Below, one piece after another: positions 8,764-17,280 of a DNA stretch of 64,000 bases. Below the pieces are notes generated by a model, which saw nothing but the letters and a program-made list of their open reading frames with translations, made no database searches and was not told the DNA's origin. Numbering within the stretch: position 1 is the stretch's first letter; each line of letters starts with the position of its first letter. Source of the DNA: Acetatifactor aquisgranensis (GTDB lineage: Bacteria; Bacillota; Clostridia; Lachnospirales; Lachnospiraceae); assembly GCF_943193215.1 (NCBI RefSeq), contig NZ_CALPDH010000002.1, positions 233,403-297,402 on the forward strand. The letters run 5' to 3'. The position numbers and the translations under genes are program-made.

Positions 8764-9684
8764 ATGGAAAATAGCAAAATAAAGTATCAGGGGATTATTC
8801 CGGCGTTCTATGCGTGTTATGACGGGGAAGGAAATGTGAGTGCGGAAAGGGTTGAGGCCCTGGCGGCATATTTCGTGGAAAAAGGCGTGAAGGGGCTCTA
8901 TGTTGGGGGATCTTCGGGCGAATGTATCTATCAGGATGTGGAAGAGCGGAAGCTGACTCTGGAGCATGTGATGAAAGTGGCTGCAGGGAAGGTCACGGTC
9001 ATAGCGCATGTGGCCTGCAATAATACCAGGGACAGCCGAGCGCTGGCCGCCCATGCGGAGAGCCTGGGGGTGGATGCGATTGCCGCCATACCGCCTATTT
9101 ATTTCCGTCTTCCCGAATATGCCATCGCACAGTATTGGAACGACATATCCGCAGCGGCTCCCAACACGGATTTCGTGATTTATAATATCCCTCAGCTGGC
9201 CGGCGTGGCCCTGACGGTGCCCCTGTTCAGGGAGATGAAGAAGAACCCGAGAGTGAGGGCCGTGAAGAACAGCTCCGTGCCGGTGACGGATATCCAGACG
9301 TTCCGGATGGAGGGCGGCGAGGGATTCGTGGTGTTCAACGGTCCCGATGAGCAGCTCATATCGGGGCTGGCCATGGGGGCGGACGGAGGAATCGGCGGTA
9401 CATATGGAGTCATGCCGGAGCTTTATAAGAAGATTATGGAGAGCTTCCAGGCAGGCGATATGGAGACTGCCATGGCGGTTCAGGATGAGGCTACCAGCAT
9501 CATTTATGCCATGGGAGGATGCCATGGCAATCTGTATGCGGTGATGAAGGAAATCCTGAAGATTCGGACAGGAATCGACATCGGCACCGTGCGCAGGCCC
9601 ATGCCCTGCCTGGCACCTGAGGACATGCCGCAGGTGGAGAAATGCGCGGCTATGATAGATGCCGCCATAAAGAAATATTGTTAA
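8764..9684 (+). CDS. nanA: N-acetylneuraminate lyase (DapA/NanA superfamily), copy 1
   Basis: A 306-residue class I aldolase of the DHDPS/NAL family. It has the carboxylate-binding GGSSGE loop at residues 48-53, the catalytic Tyr140 in YNIPQLAG and the Schiff-base Lys168 in AVKNSS. Towards the C-terminus, NGPDEQ and GADGGIGGTYGVMPE closely resemble the corresponding NanA segments. The reaction is cleavage of N-acetylneuraminate to ManNAc and pyruvate in the cytosol. GGSSGE replaces the usual GGSTGE. The gene follows the second sialidase-like gene by 72 bases, and a TATAAT-like box (8719-8724) lies just upstream without a clear -35. A terminator follows at 9695. Confidence 0.78.
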   Translation: MENSKIKYQGIIPAFYACYDGEGNVSAERVEALAAYFVEKGVKGLYVGGSSGECIYQDVEERKLTLEHVMKVAAGKVTVIAHVACNNTRDSRALAAHAESLGVDAIAAIPPIYFRLPEYAIAQYWNDISAAAPNTDFVIYNIPQLAGVALTVPLFREMKKNPRVRAVKNSSVPVTDIQTFRMEGGEGFVVFNGPDEQLISGLAMGADGGIGGTYGVMPELYKKIMESFQAGDMETAMAVQDEATSIIYAMGGCHGNLYAVMKEILKIRTGIDIGTVRRPMPCLAPEDMPQVEKCAAMIDAAIKKYC

Positions 9685-9694
9685 AGATGCCGCA

Positions 9695-9730
9695 GTCCCT
9701 GACAGTTTTACACTCTGTCAGGGACGTTAT
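9695..9730 (+). terminator. Rho-independent terminator after the first lyase gene
   Basis: GTCCCTGACAG (9695-9705), a 9-base loop, CTGTCAGGGAC (9715-9725), then a T-rich tail. The first ten stem bases are identical to the terminator at 7464. Confidence 0.8.
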
Positions 9731-9772
9731 TTTGATAATGATTTCAATGGGAAAAGCAATGTTTTGAAAAAG

Positions 9773-10630
9773 CTATAATAATTTTCTGGAGACGGCTTCC
9801 GAGACTGCCACACGCATCGCCAGGGATTGTTCCGGATTCCGGAGGCAATATGCATGGAACAGGCAGTCGATGAGCAGTAGCTGTCCCATTTTCGCGGCAA
9901 CCGATCCGGCATGGATAGGATTTTCGTTATAACCGCAGAACAGTACCACCTCTGCCAGCTCTGCGGCGGGGGAATTGCGGAAATGTGTGATGAGGATGAT
10001 GGGAACCAAACGTTCCTTAGCCAGATTCAGGATTTCCTGGATATCTTTTGTAGAACCAGAATAGGAGAAGAATAAAATGACATCTTCCTGAGTGGCCAGC
10101 GCCGTGTGCACCATCTGCAGATGGGAGTCTGCGATATGAACGAAATTCTGTGAGACAGTGGAGAACAGCGCAGTAGTTTCCATTGCCATGACCATGCCGG
10201 CGCCCTGTCCGAAACAGTAGATATGTTTGGCAGAGGAGAGCAGTTCCACGGCGCGATGAAAGGAATCCGGCTCCAACTGCTCACAGGTTTCCTGCAGGGA
10301 TACGCGGTAGGCATTGCATAATTCCCGGCAGACAGAACCAAGGTCATTGCCTGGGTCGGAGTTGTTTGAATCATCATCAGGGGGGCCCGAATGTATGGTG
10401 CGGTCAGATTTTGCCAGGGCGATTTTCAGGTTATTATAACCTGAGAGCCCCATTTTCTGGCAGAAGCGAGTGATGGTAGCCTCGGATACGCCGCTGCTTT
10501 CCGCAAGGGAGTTGATGGACAGGTACTGCACCTCCGTAGTGTTGGCGAAGATGTAACCGGCCAGTTTCTTTTCAGAACGGGTCAGGGTATTGTAACGTTC
10601 GGTCAGGGAGTCAAGAAAGGATTCCGCCAT
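9773..10630 (-). CDS. RpiR-family transcriptional regulator (HTH + SIS domain)
   Basis: The start is ATG at 10630 because AAGGAG lies 8 bases upstream; the frame is open further back but without a ribosome binding site. The product is 285 residues and begins MAESFLDSLTERYNTLTRSE, a typical RpiR N-terminus. The helix-turn-helix is near residues 36-62 (SINSLAESSGVSEATITRFC). A SIS sugar-phosphate-binding domain spans about 115-260, with FSYSGSTKD as the phosphate loop. RpiR proteins sense phosphosugars in the cytoplasm; ManNAc-6-phosphate or GlcNAc-6-phosphate is the expected signal here. It is divergent from the second lyase gene and is the only regulator in this cluster, so it probably reads the TGAAA-TTTCA operators at 934 and 2320. 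Confidence 0.85.
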   Translation of the reverse strand: MAESFLDSLTERYNTLTRSEKKLAGYIFANTTEVQYLSINSLAESSGVSEATITRFCQKMGLSGYNNLKIALAKSDRTIHSGPPDDDSNNSDPGNDLGSVCRELCNAYRVSLQETCEQLEPDSFHRAVELLSSAKHIYCFGQGAGMVMAMETTALFSTVSQNFVHIADSHLQMVHTALATQEDVILFFSYSGSTKDIQEILNLAKERLVPIILITHFRNSPAAELAEVVLFCGYNENPIHAGSVAAKMGQLLLIDCLFHAYCLRNPEQSLAMRVAVSEAVSRKLL

Positions 10631-10716
10631 GTCTGAATTCTCCTTAATATTATGCTGAAAATCGCTCGTAAGTATAATTGGAACAATAGGAAAATCGTAA
10701 AATTTATGCTCTGTTA

Positions 10717-10745
10717 TTGTATAAAACGACACATGCCATTATAAT
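10717..10745 (+). promoter_or_regulatory. Promoter of the second lyase gene
   Basis: TTGTAT (10717-10722), a 17-base spacer and TATAAT (10740-10745). The core CATTATAATAT is also present in front of the first lyase gene at 8717, showing that the promoter region was copied with the gene. Confidence 0.7.
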
Positions 10746-10790
10746 ATAAGTCGTCACAAAAAGCAATCCCGAAAGAAAGAAGGTAAAGAA

Positions 10791-11711
10791 GTGGAAAAAA
10801 GCAAAGAGAGATATCAGGGAATCATCCCGGCGTTTTATGCATGTTATGATGAGGACGGTGAAGTCAGCGCCAAGAGAGTGGAGGCGCTTGTTTCCTATTT
10901 CGTGGAAAAAGGTGTGAAAGGGGTTTATGTGGGCGGTTCTTCGGGAGAGTGTCTTTATCAGAGCATTGAGGAGCGGAAACTGACACTGGAACATGTGATG
11001 AAAGTGGCTGCGGGAAAGCTGACGGTCATCGCCCATGTGGCCTGCAATAATACAAGGGACAGTCAGATATTGGCTGCCCATGCCGAGAGCCTTGGCGTGG
11101 ATGCGGTTGCCGCGATTCCGCCTATTTATTTTCACCTGGCCGAACATGCCATCGCACAGTATTGGAATGACATATCGGCAGCGGCTCCGAACACGGATTT
11201 CGTGATTTACAATATACCGCAGCTGGCAGGAGTAGCCCTGACCATGCCGCTGTTCAGGGAGATGAGGAAGAACCCCAGAGTGAGGGCAGTAAAGAACAGT
11301 TCCGTGCCCGTGACGGATATCCAGATGTTCAAGATGGAGGGCGGCGAGGATTTCATCGTGCTCAATGGGCCTGACGAGCAGCTGATTTCCGGGCTGGCCA
11401 TGGGGGCCGACGGCGGAATCGGAGGTACATATGGCGTCATGCCGGAGCTTTACATAAAGATGATGGAACTGTTTAGGGCAGGGAAGATGAAGACGGCCAT
11501 GAGCCTCCAGGATGATGTGGACCGCATCATATACGCTATGTGCGGCTGTCATGGGAATCTGTACGCAGTGATGAAAGAGATTCTGAGGCGGCGCACAGGG
11601 ATTGACATCGGCAGCGTGCGCAAGCCCATGCCGGGGCTGATAGAGGAAGATATGGCTCAGGTGGAGAAATGCGTTGGGATGATTGACGATGCGGTGAGGA
11701 CATACTGCTGA
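10791..11711 (+). CDS. nanA: N-acetylneuraminate lyase (DapA/NanA superfamily), copy 2
   Basis: A 306-residue close paralogue of the protein at 8764-9684, identical over most of its length. It has the same GGSSGE loop, YNIPQLAG tyrosine and AVKNSS Schiff-base lysine. The start is GTG at 10791 behind AAAGAAGG, equivalent to the ATG of copy 1. It has its own promoter and is divergent from the RpiR regulator. The two copies probably arose by duplication; small changes around the C-terminus (MCGCHG versus MGGCHG) are the only obvious differences. Function is as for copy 1, with possible differences in preference for substituted sialic acids (inference). Confidence 0.78.
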   Translation: MEKSKERYQGIIPAFYACYDEDGEVSAKRVEALVSYFVEKGVKGVYVGGSSGECLYQSIEERKLTLEHVMKVAAGKLTVIAHVACNNTRDSQILAAHAESLGVDAVAAIPPIYFHLAEHAIAQYWNDISAAAPNTDFVIYNIPQLAGVALTMPLFREMRKNPRVRAVKNSSVPVTDIQMFKMEGGEDFIVLNGPDEQLISGLAMGADGGIGGTYGVMPELYIKMMELFRAGKMKTAMSLQDDVDRIIYAMCGCHGNLYAVMKEILRRRTGIDIGSVRKPMPGLIEEDMAQVEKCVGMIDDAVRTYC

Positions 11712-11755
11712 AAAAATGCCGAGAAAATAAATGCTGAGAAAATAATAAAAAAATA

Positions 11756-11787
11756 TTGACATCATTTCCGAAGTGGAGTAATATAAT
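11756..11787 (+). promoter_or_regulatory. Promoter of the trp operon
   Basis: TTGACA at 11756-11761, with TAATAT 17 bases downstream (11779-11784) overlapping a consensus TATAAT (11782-11787). It lies directly upstream of the T-box leader. Confidence 0.7.
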
Positions 11788-11799
11788 AAATCAGTTACA

Positions 11800-12128
11800 G
11801 GAATTTGTGACTTGTAAAACAGAATAGCGGAACCAAACCGAAGATGTGGAGATAAAAACGGATCGTGCACTCACAGAGAGACCGGATGCTGAGAAAGGTC
11901 AGGACGCAGGCTGTTAAATGGACCACGGAGGGTACAAGGAACGAAGCGATTCGCTTTTAGTATTTTGTAACGTAGGGCATACGTCAGTTGCCGGGGATAT
12001 GATGGTATCCTGTTAAGAGCGCCTGGAGCACAGGTGAATCAAGGTGGCACCGCGGGAATTAGATATCGTGATAGAGATAATCCCGTCCTTGACAAAATTG
12101 TTATATTTTGTCAGGGGCGGTTTTTTAT
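11800..12128 (+). ncRNA. Tryptophan T-box riboswitch leader
   Basis: The conserved T-box sequence AAGGTGGCACCGCGG is at 12041-12055. Upstream, a Stem I-like region includes CAGAGAGACC and a likely specifier codon TGG at 11919-11921 followed by a purine, which would read tRNA-Trp. The leader ends in a terminator at about 12083-12126: CCGTCCTTGACAAAA pairs with TTTTGTCAGGGGCGG and is followed by TTTTTT. Uncharged tRNA-Trp should stabilise the antiterminator and switch on trpE-trpA. The first gene, trpE, starts 100 bases downstream. Confidence 0.9.
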
Positions 12129-12228
12129 TGTATAAGCGATTCCTGCGAGGCATGGCAGTGCCGTTCACGGGGGCCTGACGCTTGCCATAGGGGAGGGAAA
12201 GCTGCGCTTTGGAAAGGAGCAGAATGTT

Positions 12229-13758
12229 ATGAAGACACAGCCTACGCTGGAGGAATGCAAGAAGCTGGCGGAACAAAAAAGATATGGGGTCATTCCCGTC
12301 AGCACGGAGATTTTCTCGGATATCTTCACCCCTATCGAGGTATTGCGGATATTGAAGCGGGTCAGCGCCCACGTGTATCTGCTGGAGAGCGCCGAGGCGG
12401 ATAAGAGATGGGGGAGATATTCTTTTCTGGGCTATGACCCGCTGATGGAGCTGACCTGTTACAATGGAAAGATTCGGGTCAAAACGCCTATGATGGACCT
12501 GGAGCCCGCACAGGACGTCCGAAACTGCATCAGGGAAGTGGTGGAGGAGAACCGCAGCCCGAAATTCGACTATCTTCCCTCTTTCACCGGCGGCCTGGTA
12601 GGATATTTCTCCTACGATTATATCAAATACAGCGAGCCTGGGCTGAAGCTGGACGCAAAAGACGAGGAGGGATTCCAGGATGTGAACCTGATGCTGTTCC
12701 ACAAGATGATAGCCTTTGACAATTACAGGCAGAAAATCGTCCTGATCGTCAATGTGAAGACAGACGACATAGAGGCCAATTACAGCAAGGCGCTGCTGGA
12801 ACTCCGGGAAATGAGCCGCCTGATCCGCTGCGGCGAAAAGGCGGCAGACGCTCCCCTGAAGCTGAAATCCGCATTCAAGCCTCTCTTCGATGAGGAGGAA
12901 TATTGCAGGATGGTGGAGAGGGGAAAATATTATATCAAAGAGGGAGATGTTTTCCAGGTGGTGCTGTCCAACCGTCTGGAGGCGGAGATGGAGGGAAGTC
13001 TCCTGGGAGCCTATCGTGTGCTGCGCACTACCAATCCCTCCCCGTACATGTTCTATTTCTCCGGCACGGACGGTGAGATAGCGGGAGCGAGCCCTGAGAC
13101 GCTGGTAAAGCTGGAGGATGGGAAGCTCCACACCTTCCCGCTGGCGGGCACCCGCCCCAGAGGCGCCAGTGAGGAAGAGGATGCCAGGCTGGAAAAAGAG
13201 CTTCTGGCGGACGAAAAGGAACTGGCGGAGCACAATATGCTGGTGGATCTGGGGCGCAATGATATCGGGAAGATCAGCAAAGTGGGAACGGTGGAGGTGG
13301 AGAAATATATGTCCGTGGAGAGGTATTCCCATGTGATGCACATCGGTTCCACGGTCAGCGGGGATATCCGGGAGGACAGGGACGCCCTGGACGCGGTGGA
13401 TGCCATCCTGCCCGCTGGCACCCTCTCGGGAGCGCCGAAACTGCGGGCCTGTGAAATCATCAACGAGCTGGAGAACAACAAGAGAGGGATATACGGCGGA
13501 GCGATTGGATATGTCTCCTTTACCGGCAATCTGGACACCTGTATCGCCATCCGTCTGGCATTTTCAAAAAACGGCAAGGTGTTCATCCGCTCCGGCGCGG
13601 GAATCGTGGCGGACAGCCGGCCGGAAAAGGAGTACAGGGAGTGCATCCAGAAGGCGGCGGCTGTGAAGAATGCCATCCTGGCGGCAGCGGATTCCGAAAG
13701 AATGGAAGAATTTGAGTCAGAGCCTGAAATATGCCCTGATCGCAGTAAACTGGTCTGA
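12229..13758 (+). CDS. trpE: Anthranilate synthase component I
   Basis: A 509-residue cytoplasmic enzyme behind AAAGGAG. It converts chorismate to anthranilate with ammonia supplied by the TrpG subunit. The N-terminal regulatory region carries LLESAEADKRWGRYSF (about 46-61), the Trp feedback-site type motif. The C-terminal chorismate-binding domain contains FPLAGTRPRG, LVDLGRNDIG, PAGTLSGAPK and IRSGAGIVADS. Length is normal. It is the first gene after the T-box and is followed 14 bases later by the fused trpGD gene. Confidence 0.98.
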   Translation: MKTQPTLEECKKLAEQKRYGVIPVSTEIFSDIFTPIEVLRILKRVSAHVYLLESAEADKRWGRYSFLGYDPLMELTCYNGKIRVKTPMMDLEPAQDVRNCIREVVEENRSPKFDYLPSFTGGLVGYFSYDYIKYSEPGLKLDAKDEEGFQDVNLMLFHKMIAFDNYRQKIVLIVNVKTDDIEANYSKALLELREMSRLIRCGEKAADAPLKLKSAFKPLFDEEEYCRMVERGKYYIKEGDVFQVVLSNRLEAEMEGSLLGAYRVLRTTNPSPYMFYFSGTDGEIAGASPETLVKLEDGKLHTFPLAGTRPRGASEEEDARLEKELLADEKELAEHNMLVDLGRNDIGKISKVGTVEVEKYMSVERYSHVMHIGSTVSGDIREDRDALDAVDAILPAGTLSGAPKLRACEIINELENNKRGIYGGAIGYVSFTGNLDTCIAIRLAFSKNGKVFIRSGAGIVADSRPEKEYRECIQKAAAVKNAILAAADSERMEEFESEPEICPDRSKLV

Positions 13759-13772
13759 CATGGAGGATTAAA

Positions 13773-15536
13773 ATGATTCTTTTGATTGATAATTATGACA
13801 GCTTTTCTTATAACGTATATCAGCTGACGGCTTCAATCGATCCGGATGTGCAGGTAATCCGGAGTGACGAGAAGACAGCGGAGGAGATTGAGGCCATGCA
13901 TCCTTCCCACATCATCCTGTCGCCCGGGCCGGGCAAGCCTGCGGATGCCGGAGTCTGCGAAGACGTCATCCGGCGCTTTGCGGGGAGGATTCCCATTCTG
14001 GGCATCTGTCTGGGTCATCAGGCTATCTGCGAGGTGTTCGGCGCTGCCGTCACCTATGCGGGTCAATTGATGCACGGTAAACAGTCCATAGTGAAACGGG
14101 ATACGGACAGCGTGCTTTTTGCAGGGATGAGCAGGGAGATTACTGTGGCAAGATATCATTCGCTGGCGGCAGCTCCGGAAAGCATTCCTGATGCGCTCCG
14201 GGTGACGGCTGTCACGGAGCAGGGGGAAATCATGGCGGTGGAGCACAGGCAGTATCCGGTTTACGGGGTACAGTTCCACCCGGAATCGATTCTGACGCCA
14301 AAGGGGAGGAGCATCATGGAGAATTTCCTGCGGTATGCGGGTAAGCCGGGAAAGCCAAAGGATATTCCGGAGCCTTTGGAAATACAGAACAGCGATGCCC
14401 GGGGACTTAAGGAGACGCAGGACGGGAAAAAGGGGGCGGAGACGATGTGGGAGATGGCTGGATCCGCGGCGGTGAAGACAGAAGAGAAGAGCGCAAGGGC
14501 AATCGCGGGAAGAAAGGAAAAGAGGATTGATGAGGCGATTGTGAAATTGACAAAGAAAGAAGATATCGGCTATGACATGGCGAAACAGGTCATGAATGAA
14601 ATCATGAACGGAGAGGCTTCAGAAGTGGAGAAGAGCGCCTACCTGACGGCTCTTGGCATGAAAGGGGAGACCATTGAAGAAATCACAGGCTCTGCGGAGG
14701 CCATGCGGAGCCATGCCCTGCCTGTCAGCCATGACCTGGAGGTGATGGAAATCGTAGGCACAGGAGGGGACGGTTCCGATTCCTTTAATATCTCCACCAC
14801 GGCGGCGCTCATCATCTCGGCGGCGGGAGTGCCCGTGGCAAAGCACGGAAACCGCGCGGCAAGCTCCAAATCCGGCGCGGCGGACTGCCTGGAAGCCCTG
14901 GGAGTGAACATTTCCCAGGAGCCGGAGAAAGCGGAAAAGCTCCTGCGCGATCCCGGCATCTGTTTCTTTTTTGCCCAGAAGTATCATGCGGCCATGAAGC
15001 ATGTGGGGCCAATCCGCAGGGAACTGGGCATCCGGACGGTATTCAACATCCTTGGGCCGCTGACCAATCCGGCCAATCCCTCCATGCAGATTATGGGCGT
15101 GTTCGATGAAAGCCTGCTGGACAGCATGGCGCATGTGCTCTCCAATCTGGGAGTAAAGAAAGGCATGGTGGTGTTCGGAGAGGAAAGGCTGGATGAGATT
15201 TCCATCTCCGGGCCTACGAAAGTCTGCATGTTCAAGGGGGACAAATTTAAGCATCATACCATCACGCCGGAAGAGATGGGGCTGAAAAGATACGCAAAAG
15301 AGGAGCTGAAAGGCGGTACGCCGGAAGAGAATGCGGCTATCACCAGAGCGATTCTCTCCGGCGAGGAAAAAGGGGCAAAGCGGGATGCGGCAGTCATCAA
15401 TGCGGGAGCGGCACTGTTCGTGGCCGGAAAGGCACCCGGCCTGAAAGAAGCTGCGAAACTGGCCCGGGAGATGATAGACAGCGGCAGGGCGTTGGAGCAG
15501 CTGGAGAAATTCATCCGGCTTTCCAATGAAGCATAA
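13773..15536 (+). CDS. trpGD: Fused anthranilate synthase glutaminase (TrpG) and anthranilate phosphoribosyltransferase (TrpD)
   Basis: A 587-residue fusion. Residues 1-190 are a class I glutamine amidotransferase with the LSPGPG oxyanion region, nucleophile Cys in GICLGHQA and catalytic FHPES. A charged linker of about 55 residues follows. From about residue 250 it is TrpD, with GTGGDGSDSFNIST as the PRPP-binding loop and KHGNRAASSKSGAADCLE. The glutaminase half feeds ammonia to TrpE and the C-terminal half transfers phosphoribose to anthranilate. The fusion secures equal amounts of both activities and is known from other bacteria. No frameshift is seen across the join. Confidence 0.97.
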   Translation: MILLIDNYDSFSYNVYQLTASIDPDVQVIRSDEKTAEEIEAMHPSHIILSPGPGKPADAGVCEDVIRRFAGRIPILGICLGHQAICEVFGAAVTYAGQLMHGKQSIVKRDTDSVLFAGMSREITVARYHSLAAAPESIPDALRVTAVTEQGEIMAVEHRQYPVYGVQFHPESILTPKGRSIMENFLRYAGKPGKPKDIPEPLEIQNSDARGLKETQDGKKGAETMWEMAGSAAVKTEEKSARAIAGRKEKRIDEAIVKLTKKEDIGYDMAKQVMNEIMNGEASEVEKSAYLTALGMKGETIEEITGSAEAMRSHALPVSHDLEVMEIVGTGGDGSDSFNISTTAALIISAAGVPVAKHGNRAASSKSGAADCLEALGVNISQEPEKAEKLLRDPGICFFFAQKYHAAMKHVGPIRRELGIRTVFNILGPLTNPANPSMQIMGVFDESLLDSMAHVLSNLGVKKGMVVFGEERLDEISISGPTKVCMFKGDKFKHHTITPEEMGLKRYAKEELKGGTPEENAAITRAILSGEEKGAKRDAAVINAGAALFVAGKAPGLKEAAKLAREMIDSGRALEQLEKFIRLSNEA

Positions 15537-15612
15537 GGACAACAGCCTGTGCATGGCATCCCGGAGGCATGTACGGAACATAAGACAGAGATATATATAT
15601 AGGTGTATGGAT

Positions 15613-16455
15613 ATGGAAGAAAAGAATGTCTTAAACGAAATAGCGTTAAAAACAAAGGAGAGAATCGATGCGGCCAAAAGGGAAGCGCCTCTTGCGGAAA
15701 TCAGGGCGAAAGCCAGGGAGACGGCCGGCGCCGGAACGATTGAGTTTCCTTTTGAAAAGGCTCTTTCAAAGCGGGAAATGAGCTTTATCTGCGAGGTAAA
15801 GAAAGCGTCTCCCTCGAAAGGAGTCATAGCGGCTGACTTTCCTTATGCGGAGATCGGAAAGGAATATGAGCAGGCCGGAGCGGATGCTATCTCTATCCTG
15901 ACGGAACCTTATTATTTCCAGGGAAGCAATCAGCATTTGACGGAAATACGTAAGAATGTGTCCATTCCGCTGCTGCGCAAGGATTTCACGGTGGATGAGT
16001 ACATGCTCTATGAGGCAAAGGTCATAGGGGCCGACGCGGTGCTGTTGATCTGTGCAATTCTTTCCCCTGTGCAGCTTGCGGAATATGCAGGAATCGCGAA
16101 GGAACTGGGACTGTCCGCGCTGGTGGAGGCCCACGATGAGGCTGAGGTGCAGACGTCTCTGGAGGCAGGTGCGGGAATTATCGGGGTGAACAATCGGAAC
16201 CTGAAGGATTTCAGGGTGGACATTTCAAATTCCCTGCGTCTGCGGAAACTGGTACCGAAAGATATCCTCTTTGTGTCGGAGAGCGGGATGAAGACAAGAG
16301 AGGATATCGCGAGGCTGGAGGAGAACGATACGGATGCGGTGCTGATTGGGGAGACTTTCATGCGGGCGGAGGACAAGGCGGAGATGTTGCGGCTGCTAAG
16401 AGGGAAAGGGGAATCGCGGGTAAAGCACCTGCCGGAAAGTCTGGGCCGGGAATGA
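15613..16455 (+). CDS. trpC: Indole-3-glycerol phosphate synthase
   Basis: The frame is open from 15526, but that would overlap trpGD without a ribosome binding site. AGGTG at 15601-15605 best serves ATG 15613, giving 280 residues; ATG 15607 is possible. Motifs of the TIM barrel include CEVKKASPSKG (catalytic Lys), LLRKDFTVDEY, GVNNRNL and SESGMK. It closes the indole ring of carboxyphenylaminodeoxyribulose phosphate. The weak, AT-rich translation start following GATATATATATAGGTG is unusual for the operon. Confidence 0.95.
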   Translation: MEEKNVLNEIALKTKERIDAAKREAPLAEIRAKARETAGAGTIEFPFEKALSKREMSFICEVKKASPSKGVIAADFPYAEIGKEYEQAGADAISILTEPYYFQGSNQHLTEIRKNVSIPLLRKDFTVDEYMLYEAKVIGADAVLLICAILSPVQLAEYAGIAKELGLSALVEAHDEAEVQTSLEAGAGIIGVNNRNLKDFRVDISNSLRLRKLVPKDILFVSESGMKTREDIARLEENDTDAVLIGETFMRAEDKAEMLRLLRGKGESRVKHLPESLGRE

Positions 16456-16549
16456 GGGGATTCGGGGCATTTGCCGGAGCGGGAATCTGGTGGAGCCAAA
16501 GAGGCATGATGTCCGTTTTGGATTGGAGTGTGACAAAGTGGAGGATGCA

Positions 16550-17161
16550 ATGGACAGGACAAGAATAAAAATCTGCGGGCTTTTCCGTCCGCAGGACATC
16601 GGCTATGCCAACAGAGCCAGGCCGGATTATGCCGGTTTCATCCTGTCGCCCGGGTTCCGCAGGAGCATAGACAGGGTGCAGGCAGCGGAGTTCCGCGGGG
16701 CGCTGGACGCCGGGATACCGGCTGTGGGTGTCTTTGCAGATGCGCCCTGCGGAGAGATTCTTTCCTATTTGAATGAGGGAATCATCCAGATGGCGCAGCT
16801 GCATGGCGACGAGACGGAAGAAGATATCCGATTTATCAAGGCCTGTTCCGGAAAGCCTGTGTTGAAAGCGGTGAAAGCGAGGAAGAGGGCCGATGTGGAC
16901 GCATGGCTGGAGTCAGAAGCGGATTACCTGCTTTTCGATGCCGGAGCCGGCATGGGGAAGACTTTTGACTGGAGGCTGTTGGCAGATGTGGCCAGGCCGT
17001 ATTTCCTGGCGGGAGGCCTGAATGCGGGAAACCTGACACAGGCGCTTGGGCTGCGTCCCTATGCGGTGGACTTAAGTTCCGGTGCGGAGACGGACGGAAT
17101 CAAAGATTTGGAGAAGATGCTGGCAGTGACCTCTCTTGTGAGGGATTTTCCAAATAACTGA
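16550..17161 (+). CDS. trpF: Phosphoribosylanthranilate isomerase
   Basis: The start at 16550 gives 203 residues, the normal length, with TGGAGG 5 bases upstream; the open frame reaches back to 16490 without support. The general base Cys is in KICGL near the N-terminus, and the catalytic Asp is in LLFDAGAG about two thirds along. The barrel ends with FLAGGLN and AVDLSSGAE. It isomerises phosphoribosylanthranilate in the cytosol. It lies 94 bases after trpC and 119 bases before trpB. Confidence 0.95.
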   Translation: MDRTRIKICGLFRPQDIGYANRARPDYAGFILSPGFRRSIDRVQAAEFRGALDAGIPAVGVFADAPCGEILSYLNEGIIQMAQLHGDETEEDIRFIKACSGKPVLKAVKARKRADVDAWLESEADYLLFDAGAGMGKTFDWRLLADVARPYFLAGGLNAGNLTQALGLRPYAVDLSSGAETDGIKDLEKMLAVTSLVRDFPNN

Positions 17162-17280
17162 TCTGGCAGGCGGGAAAAGATGGGGCAGGATGTCAGAGCG
17201 AGGCAGCAGCTCTGAAAGATAAAGATTATACTTAAAGCAAAAGAACAAATAAGAAAATGACACAGAAAGGGAAACAGGAA

